From the NCBI GenBank assembly GCA_937907395.1, contig CALCII010000022.1, positions 1-64,000 of the forward strand: a DNA stretch of 64,000 bases, read 5' to 3'. The stretch's first letter is position 1; each line of letters opens with the position of its first letter. A program made the position numbers and the translations under genes. The notes below the pieces were generated by a model, which was not told the DNA's origin, did not search any database, and saw nothing but the letters and a program-made list of their open reading frames with translations. This DNA is from an uncultured Chitinophagaceae bacterium. GTDB taxonomy: Bacteria; Bacteroidota; Bacteroidia; Chitinophagales; Chitinophagaceae. Below are positions 36,107 through 44,365 of the stretch, piece after piece.

Positions 36107-36961
36107 TCAACGGGCTTTTTTCCGTTGTACTATTTTACCAGTATAACCCCAGGTAAAACTGCCCCAATAACTTTGCCAGTTGGCTTTAGGATCATCTGCG
36201 AGCCGTTCCATATAAACCGAGCTTACCATCCATTCTCCCGATGGTTCTACAGGAAACGAAATAATACCGCTGCTATCGCTAGTATAGGATTCTTCGGTCA
36301 CTTTGCCTGCCAGTTTATGCCACACTCTTACTTTGGCCCGTTGCAGTGGCTCGCCTTTGAATAACAGCCGGGCTTTCATGGTGGAAGCCTGGTTGATGAG
36401 ATAAGGGTGGGAGAGCAAACTAATATCCAGCGGAAGATTGGTGGTTTTTTTATAGAGATCTGTTTTGATCGCACCAACCTGGATCAGGGTTTTTACAGAA
36501 CGTTGGTAGTATTCTTTTCCGGTTGAATCGGTCTCTCCGTTTTGTTTCCGGTATTCAATTGCATTGGTAAGTCCGTCTTCTGCAAGATAGTCGTTGAATT
36601 TGGGTGCTTCCAGCTGAATGAATGAATTGGTGGAATTGAACGCAATTAATGCCGTTCCTTCTTCAAATAATGTGAGTTGAAGTGAATCGCCTGGTTCATC
36701 TGAAAGGGCATTGCTGAGATCGTCTTCAATATCGGCGTAGTATAAACGAAGTTGTTGAACCTTGTCGTGATTTCCTTTCCAGTTTTCACCGGCGAAATGT
36801 TCGCCTACATTAAAACGTACATTAATTTCATCTCCGTAAGAGTATTGAAAATACTGGGGCTCCAGCCAGAATTCATGCGCAAGTGTGATGCTGATGCCGG
36901 ATAAAATCACCAAACTAAGAAACAGTTTCTTCGCTTTATTTTTTATTCCGGCAGGTTTCAT
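36107..36961 (-). CDS. DUF4198 periplasmic protein
   Basis: The 284-residue product has an N-terminal signal or anchor segment ending in TLAHEFWLEPQYFQY, the hallmark opening of DUF4198 proteins, in which the mature N-terminal His is a possible metal ligand. Beta-rich segments follow, with a C-terminal Ig-like region (RARLLFKGEPLQRAKVRVWH). DUF4198 includes proteins linked to nickel or cobalt uptake. No metal transporter gene is next to it here. Instead it starts 5 bp after the MlaF-like ATPase gene, so it is likely translated from the same mRNA as the lipid transporter genes. Confidence 0.8.
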   Translation of the reverse strand: MKPAGIKNKAKKLFLSLVILSGISITLAHEFWLEPQYFQYSYGDEINVRFNVGEHFAGENWKGNHDKVQQLRLYYADIEDDLSNALSDEPGDSLQLTLFEEGTALIAFNSTNSFIQLEAPKFNDYLAEDGLTNAIEYRKQNGETDSTGKEYYQRSVKTLIQVGAIKTDLYKKTTNLPLDISLLSHPYLINQASTMKARLLFKGEPLQRAKVRVWHKLAGKVTEESYTSDSSGIISFPVEPSGEWMVSSVYMERLADDPKANWQSYWGSFTWGYTGKIVQRKKAR

Positions 36962-36966
36962 TGTGT

Positions 36967-37776
36967 TTATTTTAGAAGTTCATCCATGTTCCGGTTATCA
37001 TCAATTTTTCCTTTCATTTCCAACATACGCATATCTTTTGCGTCCTGTAAAAACTCGGAGGCAAAGATGAAATTGTTCAGGTTTTCATTTTTGCTGAAGA
37101 TGATATCTTTATTCGAACCTTCCCATTCTTTTTTCCCCTGGTGCATGAACAGAATTTTTTCACCAATCTCCATCACACTGTTCATGTCGTGTGTGTTTAC
37201 AATGGTGGTCATATTGTATTCTGTAGTGATTTCATGAATCAACCGGTCAATTACAAGAGATGTTTTGGGGTCAAGTCCGGAGTTGGGTTCATCACAGAAT
37301 AAATATTTGGGCGTAAGTACAATAGCCCGGGCAATGCCCACCCTTTTTTTCATGCCACCACTGATCTCTGATGGATATTTATTGTTGGCATCTTTGAGAT
37401 TCACACGTGCCAGTACTTCATTCACACGATCGTGTTTTTCTTTGGTTGTCATGTTGGTAAACATGTTGAGCGGAAACATCACATTTTCTTCAACAGTCAT
37501 AGAATCAAACAGCGCAGATCCCTGGAACAACATGCCAATTTTCTGACGGAGCAGTTTTCGTTCGTCTTCAGCCATATTCGTGAAGCTGCCTTCATCGTAC
37601 ATGATTTCGCCACTGTCGGGCTCAAACAAACCCACAATGCATTTCATGAGTACTGTTTTGCCACTGCCACTGGCTCCAATAATGAGATTGCATTTGCCGG
37701 TTTCAAATACGGCAGATGTATCATCAATCACTGTTTTGTCACTGAAGCTTTTAACCAGGTTTTTTATTTCAATCAT
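36967..37776 (-). CDS. ABC transporter ATPase, MlaF-like
   Basis: I take the ATG at 37776 (MIEIKNLVKSF), giving 269 residues; the longer frame to 37833 lies inside the permease gene. Walker A GASGSGKTVLMK, signature SGGMKKRVGIARAI and Walker B YLFCDEPNSGLDP are intact. The sequence after the Walker A and the length fit the MlaF/Ttg2A group, which energises phospholipid transport between membranes. The MlaE-like permease gene ends 5 bp upstream. The MCE substrate-binding subunit (MlaD) is not in this operon and may be elsewhere. Confidence 0.92.
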   Translation of the reverse strand: MIEIKNLVKSFSDKTVIDDTSAVFETGKCNLIIGASGSGKTVLMKCIVGLFEPDSGEIMYDEGSFTNMAEDERKLLRQKIGMLFQGSALFDSMTVEENVMFPLNMFTNMTTKEKHDRVNEVLARVNLKDANNKYPSEISGGMKKRVGIARAIVLTPKYLFCDEPNSGLDPKTSLVIDRLIHEITTEYNMTTIVNTHDMNSVMEIGEKILFMHQGKKEWEGSNKDIIFSKNENLNNFIFASEFLQDAKDMRMLEMKGKIDDNRNMDELLK

Positions 37777-37781
37777 AGTGT

Positions 37782-38519
37782 TTAGAGTAAGATAGCTGCC
37801 AACGCATAATCGGCAAACAGAATTAAAATACAACTCACAATTACAGCTTTGGTACTGGCCCGGCCAATTTCAAGTGAACCGCCTTCCACATAATAACCAA
37901 AATAGGCAGGTACGCTTGAAATGATAAATGCATACGTATAGGATTTGGCCATTGCAAATACAACATTGTACGGAATGAAATCGTCGAGCAACCCTTCATT
38001 AAATGTTTGCGGAGGAAGAATGCCAGATAATTCACCGGCAATTTTACCACCCCAGATGCCAAGCGTTGCAGCAAGTACCACCAAACAAGGAATCACAATC
38101 AAAGCTGCCAGAATTTTTGGCATGATGAGGAATGCTTTGGTATTAATTCCCATAATTTTTAATGCATCGATTTGTTCAGACACCCGCATATTGCCCAGTT
38201 CTGAAGCAATACGTGAACCAACCACACCGGCAAGTACCACACAAATAAGCGTAGGAGCTAATTCCAGGATGATATTATCACGAACAATCACAGCAATGAT
38301 CGTTCTGGGGATCAATGGTGTTACCAACTGGTAAGCTGTTTGTACAGTGGTTACCGCACCCAGAAAAATGGCAATGATGGCTACGATGCCAATAGAGCGT
38401 ACTCCGATTTCATTGCATTGATGCATTAACTCATGCCAGTATAATTTCCAGTTTTCAGGTTTGGAAATCATTTGCCGGATCATCAGCAGATAACGGCCAA
38501 AATGCGTAAACAAATTCAT
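37782..38519 (-). CDS. ABC transporter permease, MlaE-like
   Basis: I take the ATG at 38519 (MNLFTHFGRYLL), giving 245 residues, the normal MlaE length. About five hydrophobic segments are visible, with the family stretches GAVTTVQTAYQL, LELAPTLICVVLAGVVGSRIASELGNMRVSEQIDAL and EGGSLEIGRASTKAVI near the end. It forms the inner-membrane channel of an Mla-type lipid transporter together with the downstream ATPase. It is the first gene of an apparent three-gene operon that ends with the DUF4198 gene. Confidence 0.93.
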   Translation of the reverse strand: MNLFTHFGRYLLMIRQMISKPENWKLYWHELMHQCNEIGVRSIGIVAIIAIFLGAVTTVQTAYQLVTPLIPRTIIAVIVRDNIILELAPTLICVVLAGVVGSRIASELGNMRVSEQIDALKIMGINTKAFLIMPKILAALIVIPCLVVLAATLGIWGGKIAGELSGILPPQTFNEGLLDDFIPYNVVFAMAKSYTYAFIISSVPAYFGYYVEGGSLEIGRASTKAVIVSCILILFADYALAAILL

Positions 38520-38571
38520 GGAATGAAGGTAGGAAATTATTATGGTAGGAGCAGGAGCGGTTAACAAGTGA

Positions 38572-38608
38572 AAGGTGAATGATGGGCTGTGTGCCCATCA
38601 TTCACCTT
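38572..38608 (-). terminator. Terminator after the malic enzyme gene
   Basis: A perfect 15-bp stem (38572-38586 with 38594-38608, 7-nt loop) begins 6 bp after the malic enzyme stop. The following T-run on the minus strand is weak, but the stem is strong. Confidence 0.7.
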
Positions 38609-38614
38609 ATTGTA

Positions 38615-40963
38615 TCAGATTTCGTGGCTTACCTGGCGGAATTTCTTCCAATGGCCACTGTTTTTTATTAAGTCGGGCGAATGATGTGATTTGCCTTTCA
38701 TTTGTGCTTCCACAACAGCAATCAAAACCATATTGAAAATAGAGCGAACCGAACTTCCCAACTGCAACACATGCACCGGTTTTTTCATTCCCAGCAATAC
38801 GGGACCAATAGCATCTGCATCGGCTACTTCCTGCAAGAGATTGTATGCAATGTTTCCACTGGCAAGGTTAGGGAATATGAGAACATTGGGTTCTCCTTCC
38901 ACCAATTCGCTGAACGGATAATTTTCTTTCAGGATTTCTTTGTTAAAGGCAACAATAGGTTGTATTTCACCTTCACAGATCAGGTTGGGTTCCCGTTGTT
39001 TTACAATGTTGCGGGCTTTGGCCATCATCTGTGCTTCGGGTGAATCGCTGCTGCCGAAGTTGGAATAACTGAGCATGGCTACACGTGGAGTGATACCAAA
39101 TGCACGTACTTCTTTGGCGACGAGTTGTGTAATGTCGGCCAGTTCTTCGGCAGTAGGGTTGAAATTTACTGTTGCATCGGCAAAGAACAACGGACCTTTT
39201 TTAGTGAGCATGATATACATGCCACAAATCTTTTTCACATGCTCATCGGTACCAATGATTTCAAGTGCCGGGCGTATGGTATCTGAATACTTACGGCTCA
39301 AACCGCTGATCATGGCATCTGCTTCACCTGTTTCCACCATCATACTTCCAAAGTGCGTACGCTCCTTCATGGACTTGGAAGCTTCGTACCTGTTCATGCC
39401 TTTACGCTGCCGTTTTTCGAAAATGATCTTGCCGAATTCTTCCCGTTTTTGTTCCTGTTCTTTGCTCTTTGGATCAATCACCGGAATGCCATCAAGATCA
39501 ATTCCATTTACAGCCGCAATGTCATTGATGTTTTTCACATCACCTAACAGTATCGGGTAAGCGACGCCTTCTTCAAAAGCCATCTGTGCTGCTTTGATGA
39601 TCTTGAGATTTTCTGCATCGGCAAATACCACTCTTCTCGGATCCTTCCTTGCTTTGTTTCCAATGGCACGCATCAACTGATTGTCGATGCCCAAACGTTT
39701 ATTCAGTTCCAGTTCATATTGTTCCCAGTTGGTGATTTGTTTTTGTGCCACGCCACTTTCGATGGCTGCTTTTGCAACAGCAGGAGCTACATAGCTGAGC
39801 AAACGGGGATCTAATGGTTTGGGAATGATATAATGAGGGCCAAATGAAATGTTCTGTTCATTATAGGCCATATTCACAATATCAGGCACGGGTGACTTTG
39901 TTAATTCTGCCAGCGCTTTTACGGCTGCCAGTTTCATGGCTTCGTTGATCTTGGTGGCACGTACATCCAATGCGCCACGGAAAATATATGGAAAGCCAAG
40001 AACGTTGTTTACCTGGTTGGGATAATCACTACGGCCGGTAGCCATGATAATGTCGCTGCGAACTTCTGTTGCATCTTCCCATGTAATTTCAGGATCGGGG
40101 TTGGCCATAGCAAATACAATAGGATTAGGTGCCATGCCTTTCACCATTTCCTTGCTGATTACGTTACCCTTACTCAAACCAATAAACACATCGGCGCCAT
40201 TGAGTGCTTCTTTCAATGTTTTGTTGGTTACTTTTTGCAGGTACATTTTTTTCAGTTCGTCCAGGTCGTTTCTTGATTCATGAATCAGTCCTTTACTGTC
40301 GAACACCCAGAAGTTTTCATGTGAAGCGCCTAATGCTTCGTATAATTTCATACAGGCAATAGCTGCAGCACCGGCACCATTCACCACAAAGGTTACTTCA
40401 TCTATTTTCTTTTTCTGAAGTTCCAGTGCATTGAGTAATGCAGCAGCACTGATGATCGCAGTGCCGTGCTGATCGTCGTGCATCAGCGGGATTTTCATTT
40501 CCTCTCTCAGCCTTTGTTCAATGTAAAAACATTCAGGAGCTTTGATATCTTCCAGGTTGATGCCTCCGAATGTGGGCTCCAGTGCTTTTACGATCTGTAC
40601 AAATTTTTCCGGATCTTTTTCATTGATTTCAATATCATACACATCGATATCCGCAAAGATTTTGAACAGTACACCTTTTCCTTCCATTACCGGTTTACCG
40701 GCTTCCGGACCAATATCGCCAAGTCCCAGTACAGCAGTACCATTACTGATTACTGCCACCAGGTTTCCTTTGGCGGTGTACTTATAAACGTTTTCTACAT
40801 TTTCGTGAATTTCCTTACAGGGTTCGGCAACACCGGGCGAATACGCCAGCGAAAGATCTCTTTGTGTTTTAGCTTCTTTTGTAGGGATTACTTCAATTTT
40901 TCCGGGGCGGCCCTTGGCATGATATTCAAGCGCTTGTTCTCTCCGAAGTTCTTCTTTTGTCAT
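38615..40963 (-). CDS. maeB: NADP-dependent malic enzyme with phosphotransacetylase-like domain
   Basis: The 782-residue product has a malic enzyme part (about 1-430), with SLAYSPGVAEPCKEI, TAVLGLGDIGPEAGKPVMEGK, MHDDQHGTAII and VNGAGAAAIAC (nucleotide-binding). A C-terminal phosphate acetyltransferase-like domain follows (about 445-770, VVFADAENLKIIKAA, FADATVNFNPTAEEL). This fusion is typical of MaeB, which converts malate to pyruvate and CO2 while making NADPH. In MaeB the C-terminal domain is regulatory rather than catalytic. It stands alone, with its own terminator. Confidence 0.96.
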   Translation of the reverse strand: MTKEELRREQALEYHAKGRPGKIEVIPTKEAKTQRDLSLAYSPGVAEPCKEIHENVENVYKYTAKGNLVAVISNGTAVLGLGDIGPEAGKPVMEGKGVLFKIFADIDVYDIEINEKDPEKFVQIVKALEPTFGGINLEDIKAPECFYIEQRLREEMKIPLMHDDQHGTAIISAAALLNALELQKKKIDEVTFVVNGAGAAAIACMKLYEALGASHENFWVFDSKGLIHESRNDLDELKKMYLQKVTNKTLKEALNGADVFIGLSKGNVISKEMVKGMAPNPIVFAMANPDPEITWEDATEVRSDIIMATGRSDYPNQVNNVLGFPYIFRGALDVRATKINEAMKLAAVKALAELTKSPVPDIVNMAYNEQNISFGPHYIIPKPLDPRLLSYVAPAVAKAAIESGVAQKQITNWEQYELELNKRLGIDNQLMRAIGNKARKDPRRVVFADAENLKIIKAAQMAFEEGVAYPILLGDVKNINDIAAVNGIDLDGIPVIDPKSKEQEQKREEFGKIIFEKRQRKGMNRYEASKSMKERTHFGSMMVETGEADAMISGLSRKYSDTIRPALEIIGTDEHVKKICGMYIMLTKKGPLFFADATVNFNPTAEELADITQLVAKEVRAFGITPRVAMLSYSNFGSSDSPEAQMMAKARNIVKQREPNLICEGEIQPIVAFNKEILKENYPFSELVEGEPNVLIFPNLASGNIAYNLLQEVADADAIGPVLLGMKKPVHVLQLGSSVRSIFNMVLIAVVEAQMKGKSHHSPDLIKNSGHWKKFRQVSHEI

Positions 40964-41082
40964 ACAAGTAATTTAAATCAGGCAATCGTTAATAATAAGG
41001 TTGGGCAAGGTACGAAATATGAAAAAAAGAAGGATTCATTCAACTGCCGTTAAGCACTTGCCCGAATCCTTTCATAAAATAA

Positions 41083-42264
41083 TCAGATTTGTGTGCTGAT
41101 GCCCAGCCAGGCCATCATACCTATGCCGGTTTCTATCGCATCTTCATCAATATTAAAAGTAGGGGTGTGTACACCACTGGTAATTCCCTTTTCTTTATTC
41201 ATAACACCCAGCCTGAAAAAACATCCGGGTATTTGCTGGGAATAGTAGCCGAAATCTTCAGCACCCATGCGTAATTCCGTTTCTTCCACATGCGGAGTGC
41301 CCATGTATTCAACTGCTTTTGCCCAGGCAGCATGATGCAGTGCTTCATGATTGTAAACCGTGGGGTAGCCAATATCAATGTGCAGATCAATCGTGCCGCC
41401 CATACTTTCCACCAGTTGAGTGGCATTACGGCGGATGAGCTCATGTGCTTTGAAGCGCCATTTTTCATCCATGGCCCGGAATGTGCCCATCAGCTTCACT
41501 TCATTGGGAATCACATTGGTTGTTGTACCGCCGTTGATGGCTGTGATTGAAAGTACAGAAGGATTGAAGGGATTACTGTTCCGGCTGATGATCTGTTGCA
41601 GACTGATGATCATATGTGAGGCGATGAGAATAGGATCCACACTCAGGTGAGGCGAAGCGGCATGCCCACCTTTCCCTTTAATGGTGATGTATAATTCATC
41701 GGCACTGGCCATTACTTTACCTGCACGAAAACTTACCTGTCCGATCTGTAAACCGGGATGTACATGCAATGCAAAAATGGCTTGCGGTGCAGGATGTTGC
41801 AACACACCTTCTTTGATCATGATACTGGCGCCGCCGGGATTTTTTTCTTCGCCGGGTTGGAAGATGAGTTTGATGGTGCCTTCCCATTCAGCCCTCAATT
41901 CCTGTAATATTTTAGCGGCACCCAGCAAACAGGTGGTATGTGCATCGTGGCCACAAGCGTGCATGATGCCATCTTTCGTAGACTTATAATCGATTTTATT
42001 TTCTTCCAGAATAGGCAATGCATCCATATCTGCTCTCAATGCAATCACACGTGAGGATGGATTTTTTCCCTCAATCAAACCCACTACTCCGGTTTGTGCC
42101 ATTACCTGGTAAGGGATGCCCAGCTCCTGTAACTTTTGCTGAACAAACCTGCTGGTTTCGAATTCCTGGTAACTCAGCTCGGGATTGGCATGCAAATGTC
42201 TGCGTATGGCAATAAACTCATCTTTGTATTGATGGGCCAGTGCTTTTATTTTTTCTGTAAGCAT
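41083..42264 (-). CDS. M20-family amidohydrolase
   Basis: The ATG at 42264 gives 393 residues; the frame extends to a TTG at 42273. Metal-binding motifs of the M20D group are present: RADMDALPI, HACGHDAHTTCLLGAA and FQPGEEKNPGGA, plus a later MGAEDFGYY. Such enzymes remove acyl groups from amino acids (hippurate or N-acetyl amino acid hydrolases, IAA-amino acid hydrolase-like). The substrate is not predictable. The only candidate promoter box lies 6 bp before the ATG, which would leave almost no leader. Confidence 0.93.
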   Translation of the reverse strand: MLTEKIKALAHQYKDEFIAIRRHLHANPELSYQEFETSRFVQQKLQELGIPYQVMAQTGVVGLIEGKNPSSRVIALRADMDALPILEENKIDYKSTKDGIMHACGHDAHTTCLLGAAKILQELRAEWEGTIKLIFQPGEEKNPGGASIMIKEGVLQHPAPQAIFALHVHPGLQIGQVSFRAGKVMASADELYITIKGKGGHAASPHLSVDPILIASHMIISLQQIISRNSNPFNPSVLSITAINGGTTTNVIPNEVKLMGTFRAMDEKWRFKAHELIRRNATQLVESMGGTIDLHIDIGYPTVYNHEALHHAAWAKAVEYMGTPHVEETELRMGAEDFGYYSQQIPGCFFRLGVMNKEKGITSGVHTPTFNIDEDAIETGIGMMAWLGISTQI

Positions 42265-42270
42265 ACGCCT

Positions 42271-42302
42271 CAAAAGTACGACTTATGATATTGAGACACC
42301 AA
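42271..42302 (-). promoter_or_regulatory. Candidate promoter of the M20 gene (TTG-21-TACTTTTG)
   Basis: On the minus strand a TTG (42300-42302) is followed after 21 bp by TACTTTTG (42271-42278), an exact TAnnTTTG. The start codon follows 6 bp later. Confidence 0.55.
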
Positions 42303-42338
42303 TAACGGAGGATGAAACAAAAAAACGGTGGGAAATAA

Positions 42339-42785
42339 TTATTGCTGGGTTTCTTCTTTTTCCTTTTCGGGTTTCACTTCTATATCGCTGGGGATCACAA
42401 AAACGCCCGTGGGGAAGAGTTTGGATAATTCTTTTTTATAGGCATCGGCATCTTTTCGTTCCTGGAAATTCCCAAAACGTAGTTTGAAATACGGAGCCTG
42501 ATACATGAGATAGGTCTTTTGATCGGGGTATACAGACAGAAGCTTGGATTTGGCAGCCAAAGCCTGGGTGCGATCGGTGGTGTTTAATACCTGGATCCGA
42601 TAGCCTTTGTTTGTTTTTTTAGCATCCACCGCTTTTTTGTTGATCTCGGCTCTTTTCTTCGTTAAGAGATCATAGCGGGCATCCCTTGATACAATAACGC
42701 CATTTAACAAGGTGTCATTAATTGTTTGACTAAAGCCGGTTGTTACAAGCAGGAAACTGACTATGAATGCGAAAACCTGTTTCAT
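42339..42785 (-). CDS. Secreted SPOR-domain protein
   Basis: The ATG at 42785 gives 148 residues with a signal peptide (cleavage near TTGFSQ-TI). The C-terminal half is a SPOR domain (about 60-130): KGYRIQVLNTTDRTQALAAKSKLL, then YFKLRFGNFQERKDADAYKKEL. SPOR domains bind glycan strands stripped of stem peptides at division sites. The protein ends in an acidic/Lys tail. It lies 95 bp downstream of the short aldehyde dehydrogenase gene, probably as an independent unit. Confidence 0.88.
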   Translation of the reverse strand: MKQVFAFIVSFLLVTTGFSQTINDTLLNGVIVSRDARYDLLTKKRAEINKKAVDAKKTNKGYRIQVLNTTDRTQALAAKSKLLSVYPDQKTYLMYQAPYFKLRFGNFQERKDADAYKKELSKLFPTGVFVIPSDIEVKPEKEKEETQQ

Positions 42786-42880
42786 CGTTTTTCTATTAGC
42801 GTACATCTACACAGCATAAATTGTACCAACAAGATGTTTGTACAAGCCAATCCGTTGTGTTTACAACAGAATTCATCTGG

Positions 42881-43819
42881 TTAATATTTGCTGCCGCCAC
42901 CGCCGATATTTTCAATGGGGTGCCAGGTGGTTTTAATTTCCTGTGTATCGTTGATGAAGTAGGGGCTTTGTCCGTTTTCAGAAGTCCAGTCAACTTTATC
43001 ATACAAGATCACACGCTTCACATTCAATGCTGATTTTTCTTTCAGCAGTTTTTGTGTGGCTGCATCTTTTTCGCAGTAAACAACGGCATTGATATCCATA
43101 TGATCGGCAAACCAGGGTGCCAGTTCGCTCACCTTACCGGTGAGGATGTTCACCACACCACCGGGTAAATCAGATGAATTCAATACTTCGGCAAAAGTAA
43201 CAGGACAGAGCGGTTTGTTATAAGAACCAAGCACCACACAGGTATTGCCACCTGCAATTACAGGAGCAATTACAGAAACCAATCCCAGCAAGGATGTATC
43301 CTGCGGAGCAATGATTGCCACCACACCTGTAGGTTCGGGAACAGAGAAATTGAAATGCGAGGAAGCAACTGGGTTTACCGAACTTAAAATCTGTTGGTAT
43401 TTATCGCACCAGCCAGCATAGTAAATCAACCGGTCGATGGACAGGTTCACCTCAGCTTCTGCTTTGGCACGGGTCACATCCTGAAGCACCAGTTCTTCAA
43501 TAAACTGTGCTCTTCTGCCTTCCAGCATTTCGGCCATGCGGTACAAAATTTGTCCACGGTTGAAAGCAGCACGGCTGCTCCATCCGCCAAAGGCGTTGCG
43601 GGCCACTTCGGCTGCATCACGAAAATCTTTCCGTGAGCTGAGGCATACATTCGCCAGCTTTTTACCTGCAGCATTGGTGGGAACATAATACCGTCCGGAT
43701 TCCGTTCTGGGGAATTGTCCGCCGATGTAGATTTTATATGTTTTCAAAACTTCCAGGCGGGATTCAATGTTAACCGGATCCTTGGATGATGTTGCTTTTT
43801 TTGTTGTTGAACGTGCCAT
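42881..43819 (-). CDS. Truncated aldehyde dehydrogenase-like protein lacking the catalytic domain
   Basis: The ATG at 43819 gives 312 residues. Only the NAD-binding half of the aldehyde dehydrogenase fold is present: YIGGQFPRTESGRYY, GWSSRAAFNRGQILYRMAEML, IIAPQDTSLLGLVSVIAPVIAGGNTCVVLGS and LPGGVVNILTG. Full enzymes have about 490 residues, with the catalytic Cys in the missing C-terminal part. The frame ends with a natural-looking IGGGGSKY tail, so this is probably a stable short family member and not a recent deletion. It is the last gene of the deoC-aldehyde dehydrogenase operon and may act as a partner subunit of the full enzyme. That role is inference. Confidence 0.8.
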   Translation of the reverse strand: MARSTTKKATSSKDPVNIESRLEVLKTYKIYIGGQFPRTESGRYYVPTNAAGKKLANVCLSSRKDFRDAAEVARNAFGGWSSRAAFNRGQILYRMAEMLEGRRAQFIEELVLQDVTRAKAEAEVNLSIDRLIYYAGWCDKYQQILSSVNPVASSHFNFSVPEPTGVVAIIAPQDTSLLGLVSVIAPVIAGGNTCVVLGSYNKPLCPVTFAEVLNSSDLPGGVVNILTGKVSELAPWFADHMDINAVVYCEKDAATQKLLKEKSALNVKRVILYDKVDWTSENGQSPYFINDTQEIKTTWHPIENIGGGGSKY

Positions 43820-43832
43820 TTTTAAAATATTT

Positions 43833-43845
43833 TGTTCAAAAGGTT
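43833..43845. repeat. Inverted repeat, left end of the four-helix-bundle insertion
   Basis: TGTTCAAAAGGTT is the exact reverse complement of 44326-44338. A second 16-bp inverted pair with two mismatches lies at 43848-43863 and 44352-44367. Confidence 0.65.
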
Positions 43846-43861
43846 CAAGAAGTTCCAAAGG

Positions 43862-44269
43862 TTAAGCTTCAGGATTTCTTGACTTGTATTTAACTCCTTC
43901 TTTGCTTGTGTTTTCAAGGTATGAAATCAATTTTTGTATCAGGCTACTGATCTTTTTTGCATGTGATGAAAACAGGTCAAACTCATTTTGTTCGATATAA
44001 ACTCTGTCAAGTGCCCTGTACAACTGCGATCTGAATTCTCCACACGATGCCTTCGCTATGTACAAATACTGAATAAATTCCCGGTTCCCACCCCGCTCAA
44101 ATCCTTCTGCTATATTATCCATAATTGAACCTGCAGAACCTTCCATCTGATTAATTAACCGATAGCTGTTTTTAAATCTTCCTTCATCAATCAGTTTGCC
44201 TATGGACTCATTCAATTTTCGGGCTTCCTGCCATGAAAGAATTTCCTCAAATCTTTCAATTTTTGCCAT
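43862..44269 (-). CDS. Four-helix-bundle protein (S23/IVP family)
   Basis: The 135-residue product matches the S23/TIGR02436 four-helix-bundle family: WQEARKLNESIGKL, then the conserved QMEGSAGSIMDNIAEGFERGG, and REFIQYLYIAKASCGEFRSQLYRA. Members were first noticed in intervening sequences of 23S rRNA genes, and in many genomes they occur as isolated insertions between unrelated genes. The function is unknown. Here the gene separates the two aldehyde dehydrogenase genes of one operon and is framed by inverted repeats, which supports a mobile origin. Confidence 0.9.
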   Translation of the reverse strand: MAKIERFEEILSWQEARKLNESIGKLIDEGRFKNSYRLINQMEGSAGSIMDNIAEGFERGGNREFIQYLYIAKASCGEFRSQLYRALDRVYIEQNEFDLFSSHAKKISSLIQKLISYLENTSKEGVKYKSRNPEA

Positions 44270-44325
44270 GATGTTATTCTGATAGGTAGCAATTAATAGC
44301 TAATGATTCGTTCGGTAAAACATCC

Positions 44326-44338
44326 AACCTTTTGAACA
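44326..44338. repeat. Inverted repeat, right end of the four-helix-bundle insertion
   Basis: AACCTTTTGAACA is the exact reverse complement of 43833-43845. It lies between the four-helix gene start (44269) and the end of the aldehyde dehydrogenase gene (44366). Confidence 0.65.
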
Positions 44339-44365
44339 TTTGAACCTGCAGAACCTTTCCAACTT

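Noticed and set aside
41032..41072. GGATTC ... GAATCC repeat between the M20 and malic enzyme genes as a terminator
   Set aside because: The loop is more than 20 nt and there is no T-run.
42881..43819. The short aldehyde dehydrogenase as a frameshifted full-length gene
   Set aside because: The 95 bp after its stop do not encode a catalytic-domain continuation in any frame that I could recognise, and the SPOR gene follows directly.
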